Shown in pieces: positions 53,401 to 62,006 of a DNA stretch of 64,000 bases. The translations under genes were made by a program, and so were the position numbers. The stretch covers positions 1,240,001 through 1,304,000 of the forward strand of contig NC_015436.1 in assembly GCF_000208385.1 (NCBI RefSeq). Reading direction: 5' to 3'. The notes under the pieces were generated by a model, which ran no database searches, was not told the origin of the DNA, and was given only the letters and a program-made list of their open reading frames with translations. Numbering within the stretch: position 1 is the first letter of the stretch; each line of letters begins with the position of its first letter. Source of the DNA: Parasphaerochaeta coccoides DSM 17374. GTDB taxonomy: Bacteria; Spirochaetota; Spirochaetia; Sphaerochaetales; Sphaerochaetaceae.

Positions 53401-53816
53401 AGGTTCATTTCCCTTTTCTGATATGATGTGACCGTTTGTCACGTTTGCTTTTTTTCTTTCGTATTGTTCTCATGGGGGAACATCTGTTTGCATGCGGCAG
53501 AGCGTATGCGGGTATTTGATGTTCCCGGTATGAGCCTTTCATCCGCGATTGTGCATTCTGGGAGGTCACTTCATATTATCTAGTTAGACAAGATAAAACT
53601 GGTGCATGTCAGCGGAAGCGGAATATTCTGGTTAAGTCATTGATACAGAAATAAATGGGTATTACGGCAATCCATGTAAATCCTTGTATTTTGAAAGTAC
53701 CTCTGTATTATCCAATTCTCTTATCATTGACCGCACCTTAATTTTCCCTCATATAATCGTGTATCGGATATCATGATTCATGTTAAACTCTGGAAATCAC
53801 ACAGGAGATATCTCAG
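53401..53816 (+). promoter_or_regulatory. cas operon upstream region with candidate promoter (53727-53757)
   Basis: No gene seen in this AT-rich stretch. TTGACC (53727-53732), a 19-base spacer and TATAAT (53752-53757) form a plausible cas promoter 60 bases before cas3. Dyads that may bind regulators: GTGAC-N5-GTCAC (53428-53442) and TTATCT-N9-AGATAA (53576-53596). Confidence 0.55.
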
Positions 53817-56435
53817 ATGATGCTAGATCGCCCCAAACATTCAAAACAAGATAGTCGTATTGAAAAATCATTGCCTCTAGAAGATTGTTATGCCAAGACA
53901 ACCCAAAAAAGCACAGGGGAAATAGTTCCAGGCATAAATGTTGAGACACATTGTCAAATTGTCGGTGCAGTAGCTCAATTATTGGCAAAGCTTTCCTCCT
54001 GTATTCCTCATGATCAATATTCGATAAGATCATATGCCCTACTTGCCGCTTGTCATGATATCGGCAAAGTGAATCCATTATTCCAAGAAAAAATCAGACG
54101 AAACTTATCTTGTTATAAGGCAAATAGTGCCCCAGGGTTAGAAGCTGCACGCCCAGAACTCGAAAGAGACTTTGGACCTCATGCATATGTCAGCCAGATT
54201 GCACTTAAATGGTATAAAAAAGATTCAACACGCATTTCTTCCATCCTCGGACGACATCATGGGTTGGCCTATAAATCAAAGCATTCTGGCACAGCCGAAA
54301 TATTTGGAGGGAATCCATGGAAACAAGAAAGAGAAAAACTAATTGAACGACTTTGCAAGCATTTTAACTCTGATTTTCCTTCTATTGCGGATTTCCTTTA
54401 CGCATCGTACATTTCTGGATTTGTCACAGTAGCTGACTGGATTGGCTCTGGCGAACCATTCTCAAACCTGCTCTACGATGAGGACCCTTCGGAATATGAT
54501 ATTTCTGCGGCACTGTCTATGGCAGGATTCGTTCCATTTGATATTATTCCGAATTTGGAATTCTCTAACATTTTTTCATTTACCCCGAATGCCATTCAAA
54601 ACGTTCTGACTGATTCTTACGCAGGTCCTGGCCTGTATATCGTCGAAGCTGGCATGGGAATGGGGAAAACAGAAGCCGCCTTATACATTGCATATAAGTT
54701 GTTGGAACAACACCAAGCAACAGGATGTTATTTTGCCCTTCCCACGCAACTGACGTCTGAAAAGATTTATAAAAGGTTTTCTGATTTTCTGAACAAGATA
54801 TTGGATCCAAAAAACAAACACACACCTTTGCTCCTCCATGGGAAGTCTTGGCTGTTTGAAACAGAACTTGGAGAAGAAGGCCGTATCGGATATTCTTGGT
54901 TTGATTCACGCAAGCGAGGACTCCTTGCTCCTTTTGCCGTAGGCACAATCGATCAAGCATTGTTATCCATCATGAATGTTAAGCATAATTGTGTTCGACT
55001 TTATGGGCTTGCGGGAAAAGTTGTGATCCTGGATGAAGTCCATAGTTACGATACATATACTGGCACATTGATGGAAAAACTGATTACCTCATTGCGGTCT
55101 CTCGGATGCACGGTCATTCTTCTGAGCGCGACGCTGACAACATCCCAACAACAACGCTTCCTTAAGCAGAATATCGACTCTTGTGTTCTGAAAAATACAA
55201 ACGCATATCCTTTGATCACCCGCCTCCAAGATTCTCACATACACTGCGCAACAATTTCTCATCCCTCTGAACCTGAGTCGGTCTCCATATCATGTTCCCA
55301 TGATTTGAGCGCTTTGAAACTCCTTGTGAGGGAAAAAGCTGCTATGGGAGAAAATGTCCTATGGATTGAAAACACTGTGCAGGAAGCACAGGAAACCTAT
55401 AAAGATTTTGCTTCTTGGGGACGAGAAAACAATATCCCTGTAGGATTGATTCATTCTCGCTTCCTACCAGATGAACGCTCTCGTTACGAAGATGTCTGGA
55501 CCCACCGTCTTGGAAAAGAAGGCATTACTCAGCGAACTATTTCCGGTGCAATCCTCATTGGAACTCAAGTATTGGAACAATCCTTGGATATTGATGCAGA
55601 TTTTCTTGTCACGCGGCTTGCGCCTATGGATATGCTGCTGCAACGCATCGGTCGCTTATGGCGGCATAATATACTGAATAAAATCCGTCCTCAAGGAGCA
55701 GAACGTTCAGTCATTGTTATTGTTCCAGAGGTCAATGCACTACTCAAGTCACCTAAGATAGCTTTGGGGAAATCAGGAAATGTGTATGCTCCATATGTTC
55801 TGCTACGGACATATGAGATTCTCCAAAAAATTTCTACAATAATGCTGCCAGAAGATATCCGGATATTAATTGACAGAACATATGAGGAACGCACGGATAA
55901 CGATGCAATGGGGCGGCTAAAACATGAAATGAACCAGCGGAAAGACATCTTGCATAGGCTGGCCATGAATACCACTTCTGAAAGCTCGCCAACACAAAAT
56001 GACGATGTTGCTGAAACTCGTTTTGGATCGTTTCCTACCGTACAAATCATGCTTCTTCGTGCTTTGCGTGTTCTTCCTGAAGAGATGTCCCTCCTCACCC
56101 TTATTGACGGCAGTTCTGTTTTATTGCCCTCAAAGAAAAACATTTCCCATAAAGAACGTAAAAAAATAGTAAAAACGCTGATGAAAAAAACACTGATTAC
56201 TGTACCGAAATACCAGGCTCCCGCGCCTATCAGGATGGAAGAACTGTCATGGATGTCCTCGTATCTCTATGTTTCAGATGAACCCGACGAAAGGATACGA
56301 CTAGGTATTGTCACGGAATCCGGGACAATTATGTCAAAAGATAAGCAAAAAGCATCGAAAATATTTGATTTATCGTATCTAGAAGGGTTAGGATACATAG
56401 CAAAGAAAAATCTGATTGGAGAAGAAGGATGTTGA
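53817..56435 (+). CDS. cas3: CRISPR-associated helicase/nuclease Cas3 (type I-E)
   Basis: Cas3 is recruited by target-bound Cascade, unwinds the target and degrades it. The 872-residue protein has an N-terminal HD nuclease (early H in VETHCQIVGAV, then AACHDIGKVNPLF, and GRHHGLA). A superfamily 2 helicase follows with Walker A AGMGMGKTEAAL, DEVH box VVILDEVHSYD, motif III LLSATLT, and motifs V-VI GTQVLEQSLDIDADF and LLQRIGRLWRH. All key residues are present, so it should be active. AGGAG lies 8-9 bases before the ATG. It overlaps cse1 by 7 bases. Confidence 0.95.
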   Translation: MMLDRPKHSKQDSRIEKSLPLEDCYAKTTQKSTGEIVPGINVETHCQIVGAVAQLLAKLSSCIPHDQYSIRSYALLAACHDIGKVNPLFQEKIRRNLSCYKANSAPGLEAARPELERDFGPHAYVSQIALKWYKKDSTRISSILGRHHGLAYKSKHSGTAEIFGGNPWKQEREKLIERLCKHFNSDFPSIADFLYASYISGFVTVADWIGSGEPFSNLLYDEDPSEYDISAALSMAGFVPFDIIPNLEFSNIFSFTPNAIQNVLTDSYAGPGLYIVEAGMGMGKTEAALYIAYKLLEQHQATGCYFALPTQLTSEKIYKRFSDFLNKILDPKNKHTPLLLHGKSWLFETELGEEGRIGYSWFDSRKRGLLAPFAVGTIDQALLSIMNVKHNCVRLYGLAGKVVILDEVHSYDTYTGTLMEKLITSLRSLGCTVILLSATLTTSQQQRFLKQNIDSCVLKNTNAYPLITRLQDSHIHCATISHPSEPESVSISCSHDLSALKLLVREKAAMGENVLWIENTVQEAQETYKDFASWGRENNIPVGLIHSRFLPDERSRYEDVWTHRLGKEGITQRTISGAILIGTQVLEQSLDIDADFLVTRLAPMDMLLQRIGRLWRHNILNKIRPQGAERSVIVIVPEVNALLKSPKIALGKSGNVYAPYVLLRTYEILQKISTIMLPEDIRILIDRTYEERTDNDAMGRLKHEMNQRKDILHRLAMNTTSESSPTQNDDVAETRFGSFPTVQIMLLRALRVLPEEMSLLTLIDGSSVLLPSKKNISHKERKKIVKTLMKKTLITVPKYQAPAPIRMEELSWMSSYLYVSDEPDERIRLGIVTESGTIMSKDKQKASKIFDLSYLEGLGYIAKKNLIGEEGC

Positions 56436-57937
56436 ATCGATTCAATCTGGTGCGGGAAAAGTGGATTCCCATTGCAGGAGGCTCGCGAGTGTCTCTTATG
56501 GACATCTTCACCGACCCATCAATTGGGCATGTGGGTGGGACTGCTGTGCAAAAACTTGCCATCCTGAAGCTCCTGCTGGCCATAGCACAGACGGCAAACA
56601 TACCGTGCGATGAGCATGACTGGGAAAAACTACAACCTACAGGTTTGGCGACCGCATGTAAAGAATACTTGGAAATGCATGAAGAATGCTTCTGGTTGTA
56701 CGGAACAACACCCTTCTTGCAGTTTCCTCGTCTTCATGATTTAGCAGACAAAACAGATATCACCTCAATTGGAGCAACCTATATACCCGACTTACAGTCC
56801 TCCAATGATACAATCCTTTTTCAATCCCAAACTAGCAGACCCCAGACAGATGCAGAAAAAGCTGTTTTTCTTGTCACTCTCATGAACTATGCCCTGGGAG
56901 GAAAAAGAACAGCAAAGAAAATCCCGCCGCTTACAAAAGAGTATGCAGGCAAAGGCTCTACCTCCAAACCGGGTCCCAGTATCGGCAACTATACCGGATA
57001 CCTTAACTCACATCTTTTGGGGCAATCTTTATGGGAAACCATCTGGGTGAATTTGTTCACTCAAGAAGAACTAAATACTATTCAGAATGGATGGGGAAAC
57101 CTGGAACAACCGCCGTGGGAGAAAATGCCCCAAGGAGAAGATGACGAAATTGCCAGAAAATATAAGACAAGCTATCTGGCGACTTTATGTGCCTTGAGCA
57201 GATTTGTCCTATTCACTGACGAGGGAGGTATCATCTATGCAGAAGGGATCCAGTATCCAACGATAAAGGAAGGATGGATTGACCCTTTTCTCAGTATTAA
57301 TTCAGAGCAAAAGACATTGTATGCAGATGTGAACAAACGGCCGTGGAGAAGTCTTCCTGCACTTTTGGGAACAGCCTTCAACGCTTCCGGAAAAGAATTT
57401 TTCCCCTGTAAGCAAATATCTTCCCACATATTCAGGACACAACAGGTTTGTCCTTTTGTCGGGATTTGGTCAGGAGGCTTGCAAATACGGGGGCAAGCAG
57501 GTGATTTTTCAATAAAACAAAATGATGATTTCATTGAATCATCTGTGTTCATCAAAAGTTCTTGCATCGAGACAACTTGGTTTGCTGCCTTGAATAAAGA
57601 AATGATGGATTTGGACAAAAAATCCAAAATACTTTTTGCAGCAGTCAAGGCATATTACAACGAAAAAAATACTCGTGCCCATTCAGAAGTTGCCCAATAT
57701 AGTTTTTGGTCAGCATGCGAACAGCATTTCCCAAAACTTATTGAGGCATGCGATGAGGATGCTGATCCTGAAGACCTCCATGACATTCAAGAAGTTTTCT
57801 GGAAAATCGTTATGGATATCTATACCATGTCATGCCCCGCGGAAACAGCGAACCAAATTCGAAGATGGGCACGAAATGAACCAAAAAAACCTCGCCCAAC
57901 ATTTTATCTTGCAAAGGAGGACAGCAATGGGAAATGA
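56429..57937 (+). CDS. casA: Cascade large subunit Cse1/CasA (Cas8e)
   Basis: The 502-residue large subunit of the type I-E surveillance complex recognises the PAM and recruits Cas3. The start MLNRFNLVREKWIPI is the standard Cse1 opening, followed by VSLMDIFTDPSIGHVGG, WLYGTTPFLQFP and later GNYTGYLNSHLLGQSLWETIW. Its PAM contacts cannot be read from sequence alone, but the spacer ends in the array suggest a PAM ending in a pyrimidine. It overlaps cas3 (7 bases) and cse2 (11 bases). Confidence 0.93.
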   Translation: MLNRFNLVREKWIPIAGGSRVSLMDIFTDPSIGHVGGTAVQKLAILKLLLAIAQTANIPCDEHDWEKLQPTGLATACKEYLEMHEECFWLYGTTPFLQFPRLHDLADKTDITSIGATYIPDLQSSNDTILFQSQTSRPQTDAEKAVFLVTLMNYALGGKRTAKKIPPLTKEYAGKGSTSKPGPSIGNYTGYLNSHLLGQSLWETIWVNLFTQEELNTIQNGWGNLEQPPWEKMPQGEDDEIARKYKTSYLATLCALSRFVLFTDEGGIIYAEGIQYPTIKEGWIDPFLSINSEQKTLYADVNKRPWRSLPALLGTAFNASGKEFFPCKQISSHIFRTQQVCPFVGIWSGGLQIRGQAGDFSIKQNDDFIESSVFIKSSCIETTWFAALNKEMMDLDKKSKILFAAVKAYYNEKNTRAHSEVAQYSFWSACEQHFPKLIEACDEDADPEDLHDIQEVFWKIVMDIYTMSCPAETANQIRRWARNEPKKPRPTFYLAKEDSNGK

Positions 57938-58454
57938 TGCATTTCTATCCATGATCTCACATGCGAAAACATCTAAGAATAAAAGGCTGCTAGCCAAATT
58001 GAAGAAAGCAGATCATGAAGAAACCGAGTTTCTATGCTGGGATATTCTTGTCCATTGGGTTGATTTAGAAAAGACTGTACAGCGTCGCGCATATGGATTG
58101 ATTGCCGCAGGCTTTGCCAAGAGCAAGGATGAAGGTGACGGTTCTCTTGGATTGGGAGATTCTCTTTATCAATCTTTTGCCTCCACCAACAAAGGCGGAG
58201 AGCCTGACACTTCTTCAGAAGCTGCCAGACTTAGCAGAATATTGTCTTGTTCCTCGGCCCTAGAATTGATTGATGTTCTTCGTCCAATAATCAATCTCCT
58301 CATATCTCGTTCAATCACGTTGTCATTCAAGCAACTTCTTTCCGACATCCTTTCTTTTGACAATGAGGAACGACGGCAAAAAATCAGAGTACATTGGGCA
58401 CAACAATTCTACGGGAAACATAAGGGTAAAGACAACGGAGAAGAACAAATATGA
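57927..58454 (+). CDS. casB: Cascade small subunit Cse2/CasB (Cas11e)
   Basis: The 175-residue helical protein is present as a dimer along the belly of Cascade and stabilises the R-loop. The start at 57927 is fixed by AAGGAGG six bases upstream. Features are the basic, helical N-terminus (KTSKNKRLLAKLKKA), the VQRRAYGLIAAGFA segment and the internal RLSRILSCSSALELIDVLRPIINLL. It overlaps cas6e by 4 bases. Confidence 0.9.
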   Translation: MGNDAFLSMISHAKTSKNKRLLAKLKKADHEETEFLCWDILVHWVDLEKTVQRRAYGLIAAGFAKSKDEGDGSLGLGDSLYQSFASTNKGGEPDTSSEAARLSRILSCSSALELIDVLRPIINLLISRSITLSFKQLLSDILSFDNEERRQKIRVHWAQQFYGKHKGKDNGEEQI

Positions 58455-59047
58455 TTGCCTCGACAATTTTCCTGGACAAAAAAGATATCATCGCATTGAA
58501 ACTGTATGATGCTTATGCTTCTCATAAATTCGTGTATAGCTTATTTCCTGGGAATTGCCGTTCATTCTTGTTCCTTGAGAAAACACTTTCCTATCAAGGG
58601 AGAAAAATGTACCTTGTTCTATCAGAAGATTCCCCGGCAGTCCCTATGAAAGGGGAAATCACATCCCGGCATATTCCTTCTGGATATTTTGATTTTCCAG
58701 CATATACCTTTGAAGTCAAGGTGAATCCTGTGACTAAACAGGTAGGAAAATCAAATCCAATAGCCGTTACTGGGCTGGAAGCTATCAGGACATGGTTCCT
58801 GAACCACCAAAAAACATGGGGATTTTCAGCCCGGCAAGAAACAATGGAAATTTCAGACATGGGTGTCCAAGCATTTTTAAAAAATGGACAGACAATTACA
58901 CATAACCAAGCGACTGTCCGCGGAATCATGGACATAACCGACCATGTACTATTCCATAAGGCTTTCAAGAATGGTCTAGGCAGAGGAAAAGCATTCGGAT
59001 TTGGATTATTACAAATAAAACCACTTACTCAAAAGGAGTCAAAATGA
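58451..59047 (+). CDS. casE: CRISPR RNA endonuclease Cas6e/CasE
   Basis: The 198-residue Cas6e cuts pre-crRNA on the 3' side of the repeat hairpin and stays bound to it. The C-terminal glycine-rich loop KNGLGRGKAFGFGLLQIKPL is the family signature, and the N-terminus has the AYASHKFVYSLFP block with a histidine typical of the active site. Here it lies between cse2 and cas7e, not after cas5e as in E. coli. ATGA overlaps couple it to both neighbours. Confidence 0.92.
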   Translation: MIASTIFLDKKDIIALKLYDAYASHKFVYSLFPGNCRSFLFLEKTLSYQGRKMYLVLSEDSPAVPMKGEITSRHIPSGYFDFPAYTFEVKVNPVTKQVGKSNPIAVTGLEAIRTWFLNHQKTWGFSARQETMEISDMGVQAFLKNGQTITHNQATVRGIMDITDHVLFHKAFKNGLGRGKAFGFGLLQIKPLTQKESK

Positions 59048-60117
59048 ACAATACAATCTTTGCAGGCAAGAAAATCGAATTCCACATTATTCAAAGTTTT
59101 CCTGTAACGACCCTGAACCGGGACGATGTCGGCGCGCCGAAAACAGCATTGGTTGGTGGGGTGACCAGAGCAAGGGTCAGCAGTCAAGCATGGAAACGCC
59201 AAGTTCGTCTGCATCTACATGATTTTGGTATCAAGCTAGCTGTCAGAACCAAATACATTTCACAAAAAATACAAGAAGCCTGTCAGTCATTAGGTGCTTC
59301 AGAAGACCATGCACACTCTGTTGGCGAGGCAATTGCAGAGGTCCTGGCAAAAGATACTTTGTATTTTTTCTCTGATTCAGAAGCTCTTGAACTTGCTCGC
59401 TATGCCCAATCTCTTGATTTTGATCCCAAAAAAATTATTGGGGAAAATAAAAAGGATTTGAAAAAAATTTTCGATGCCCAGAAGTCCGGGCTCATCAAGG
59501 GTTTCAAGTCTCAAGAAGTCGATGGATTGGATATTGCCCTTTTTGGAAGAATGGTTGCACTGGCACCGGATTTGAACGTTGAAGCGGCAACATCCTTTGC
59601 TCATGCCATTTCCACACATAAGGTTGCCAATGAATTGGATTTTTTTACAGCTATTGATGACTTAGGCTCTGATACCCCAGCCTCATCACATATGGGGACA
59701 CTGGAATTCAATTCGGCTACTTATTACAGATATGTCAGCCTAGATCTTGGACAACTTGAACAGAATCTTGGCGATACTAAACACATCCCTATTGCGGTAA
59801 GTACTTTTATCAAGGCTTTATATGTTGCGGTTCCTTTTGCCAGACAGTCTACTTTGAGTGGTAGTTCACCGTGGGATTATGCAAGAGTCTTGGTTAGGAA
59901 CGGGCAACGTATCCAAGCTCCTTTTGATAAACCTGTCAAGCCGACTGAAGAAGGTTTTTCCTTGCCTAGTATTAATCGGTTAAATGAATTTCTTGACAGA
60001 CAGGAAAAACTTGCAGGCTCTTTGTTTGGACTCCAGAAAGCATTTAGATATGGAGAAGATGAGAACTACTCTATCGATGATCTCATTACTGATCTTGTGA
60101 CAGAAATCTCAAAATGA
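59044..60117 (+). CDS. casC: Cascade backbone subunit Cas7e/CasC
   Basis: The 357-residue RAMP protein polymerises (six copies in known Cascades) along the crRNA. It has the typical opening IEFHIIQSFPVTTLNRDDVGAPKTALVGGVTRARVSSQAWKR. Mid-protein it has ALFGRMVAL and DTPASSHMGTLEFNSATYYRYVSLDL, and late VPFARQSTLSGSSPWDYARVLVR. Confidence 0.94.
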   Translation: MNNTIFAGKKIEFHIIQSFPVTTLNRDDVGAPKTALVGGVTRARVSSQAWKRQVRLHLHDFGIKLAVRTKYISQKIQEACQSLGASEDHAHSVGEAIAEVLAKDTLYFFSDSEALELARYAQSLDFDPKKIIGENKKDLKKIFDAQKSGLIKGFKSQEVDGLDIALFGRMVALAPDLNVEAATSFAHAISTHKVANELDFFTAIDDLGSDTPASSHMGTLEFNSATYYRYVSLDLGQLEQNLGDTKHIPIAVSTFIKALYVAVPFARQSTLSGSSPWDYARVLVRNGQRIQAPFDKPVKPTEEGFSLPSINRLNEFLDRQEKLAGSLFGLQKAFRYGEDENYSIDDLITDLVTEISK

Positions 60118-60127
60118 GGAGCGTCTC

Positions 60128-60826
60128 ATGAAGTACCTCGCACTATGGCTAGAAGCACCTCTCCAATCATGGGGAAGTAATTCCAAGTTTGGGCGTAGAG
60201 ATACGGAAATCTTTCCGACAAAATCTGGAATCTATGGGCTGATACTGTCTGCAATGGGCAAACAAGGGCCACAGGATGATTTTTTGGCACGCCTAAGCTC
60301 TTTACGGCAATATATTATAGCTTATTCATATAATACTCATACGAAACCAGATATTCTGATGGATTTTCACATGGTTGGAAGTGGGTATGATGCTTCAGCG
60401 CCTTGGGAACGTCTTCTCATTCCCAAGAAAGCAGACGGGACTCCTGCTGTGGGTGGGGGATCAAAAATTACATATCGTTATTATTTGCAGGACGTATCTT
60501 TTGGTGTCATTCAGGAAATGCATGAAGATTTTGAAAATGACGTTTCTCATGCGTTGCAATTTCCGGTGTATGATCTTTTTCTTGGACGTAAGAATTGTGT
60601 CCCCACTGAATTTATTTATAGAGGTTGCTTTAATTCTTTTGATGAAGCAAAAGAGGTTTTGGATTCTCTCAAGAATGACAAAGGACTAAAGAAAATATAT
60701 ACAGTTGAAGAAGTAAATGAGGCATCCCCTGAATCATTGATCATTTCAGATGTTCCTTTACAGTTTGGTGATTCCAAGATGTATAAGGAAAGAATCGTAC
60801 TTATTTCACATGATGACGAGTACTAA
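60128..60826 (+). CDS. casD: Cascade subunit Cas5e/CasD
   Basis: The 232-residue protein caps the 5' handle of the crRNA. The start LALWLEAPLQSWGSNSKFGRRDTEIFPTKSG is the classical Cas5e N-terminus (LQSWG, R-x-T-x-x-x-P-T-K-S), with FLGRKNCVPTEFIYRG near the end. Ten bases separate it from cas7e; its stop and the cas1 ATG share one base. Confidence 0.94.
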   Translation: MKYLALWLEAPLQSWGSNSKFGRRDTEIFPTKSGIYGLILSAMGKQGPQDDFLARLSSLRQYIIAYSYNTHTKPDILMDFHMVGSGYDASAPWERLLIPKKADGTPAVGGGSKITYRYYLQDVSFGVIQEMHEDFENDVSHALQFPVYDLFLGRKNCVPTEFIYRGCFNSFDEAKEVLDSLKNDKGLKKIYTVEEVNEASPESLIISDVPLQFGDSKMYKERIVLISHDDEY

Positions 60827-61671
60827 TGGCAAGACGTCTTTTCATCAAAATTAATCGTTCAAATCTCCCTCAGGTAAGTAACAAGTATCCTTTCATCTAC
60901 TTGGAACGAGGGAGACTTGAAATTGATGATAGCAGTATCAAATGGATTGACAGTGAAGGAAATTTGGTCAGGATTCCTGTTGCTACCATCCACACAATAT
61001 TATTAGGTCCGGGAACTAGTATCACACATGAAGCTGTAAAAGTCATGACAGCGGCAAATTGTACTGTTTGTTGGGTAGGAGAAGACAGTCTTCTTTTTTA
61101 TGCTGTTGGTCAGACCCCAACTTCCGATACTCGTAATCTCAGAGTACAAATGGAACTCGCAGCAAACTTAAAAAAGCGGACTGATGTTGCGAGGCGGATG
61201 TTCCAACTCCGATTCCCTAACGAAGATATTTCAGAAAAATCTGTTCAGGAACTTATGGGAATGGAAGGGAAACGGGTAAAAAAACTTTATGAAGAAAAAG
61301 CCGCCATCTATTCGGTCGGCTGGAAAGGCCGGTCATATATTCCAGGAAAATTTGAACTAAGCGACATTACAAATCAAATCCTGACATCCGCCAATGCTGC
61401 ATTATATGGGATTTTAACATCTGCTATCATTTCATTAGGCTATTCGCCACATATTGGCTTTGTGCATTCAGGAAGTCCTTTACCATTTGTCTATGACGTA
61501 GCAGATTTATACAAAGAAACTGTATGCATAGATCTTGCGTTTTCTGTGACGAGGGATCTTGCAGGCATGTATAACAAACATCGCGTTTCAGAGGAATTTA
61601 GGAATAGAATTATTGAATTGGATATCTTGGGAAATGTTGCACGTGACATAAAATATGTTTTAGGAAAATAA
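60826..61671 (+). CDS. cas1: CRISPR integrase Cas1 (type I-E)
   Basis: The 281-residue metal-dependent integrase inserts new spacers at the leader end together with Cas2. The catalytic glutamate is in ELMGMEGKRVKKLYE, and the histidine and aspartate are in GFVHSGSPLPFVYDVADLYKE. The presence of intact cas1 and cas2 beside a long array with identical repeats says the locus can still adapt. Confidence 0.95.
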   Translation: MARRLFIKINRSNLPQVSNKYPFIYLERGRLEIDDSSIKWIDSEGNLVRIPVATIHTILLGPGTSITHEAVKVMTAANCTVCWVGEDSLLFYAVGQTPTSDTRNLRVQMELAANLKKRTDVARRMFQLRFPNEDISEKSVQELMGMEGKRVKKLYEEKAAIYSVGWKGRSYIPGKFELSDITNQILTSANAALYGILTSAIISLGYSPHIGFVHSGSPLPFVYDVADLYKETVCIDLAFSVTRDLAGMYNKHRVSEEFRNRIIELDILGNVARDIKYVLGK

Positions 61672-61673
61672 AC

Positions 61674-61952
61674 ATGGTTGTAGTTGTTGCAAAACACATC
61701 CCTCCTGCTGTTAGGGGACGGATGAAATTGTGGTTCATCGAACCACGTCCAAATGTCTTTATATCTGGCATTACCGATTCTGTTGCTACACAAGTCATCA
61801 CATATCTTTTTTCCCATTGTCCTATTAGTTCCGAGTTATTGGTTTTTCAAAAAATCCCTTCTCCTCCTTACTACAAGATTTGGAGTAAAGGAAATACTAA
61901 TAAGATGACTATAATTTCTGGTCTTCAGTTGATTCTTGAAAAGACAGAGTAG
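61674..61952 (+). CDS. cas2: Cas2 (type I-E, Cas2e)
   Basis: The 92-residue structural partner of Cas1. VVVVAKHIPPAVRGRMKLWFIEPRPNVFISG matches the Cas2e form (RGR then a long first helix and E-x-x-P-x-V-F-I-S). It lies two bases after cas1 and is the last gene of the operon, 54 bases before the array. Confidence 0.93.
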   Translation: MVVVVAKHIPPAVRGRMKLWFIEPRPNVFISGITDSVATQVITYLFSHCPISSELLVFQKIPSPPYYKIWSKGNTNKMTIISGLQLILEKTE

Positions 61953-62006
61953 GAAAAAAATATAATATGTAGTATTATTATCTATACTATATTACAAGAT
62001 GTTGCT
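61936..62006 (+). promoter_or_regulatory. CRISPR leader with probable array promoter
   Basis: An AT-rich leader of about 54 bases lies between the cas2 stop and the first repeat. TTGAAA (61936-61941, inside the end of cas2), 19 bases and TATAAT (61961-61966) could drive pre-crRNA. No clear IHF site was identified by eye. Confidence 0.55.
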
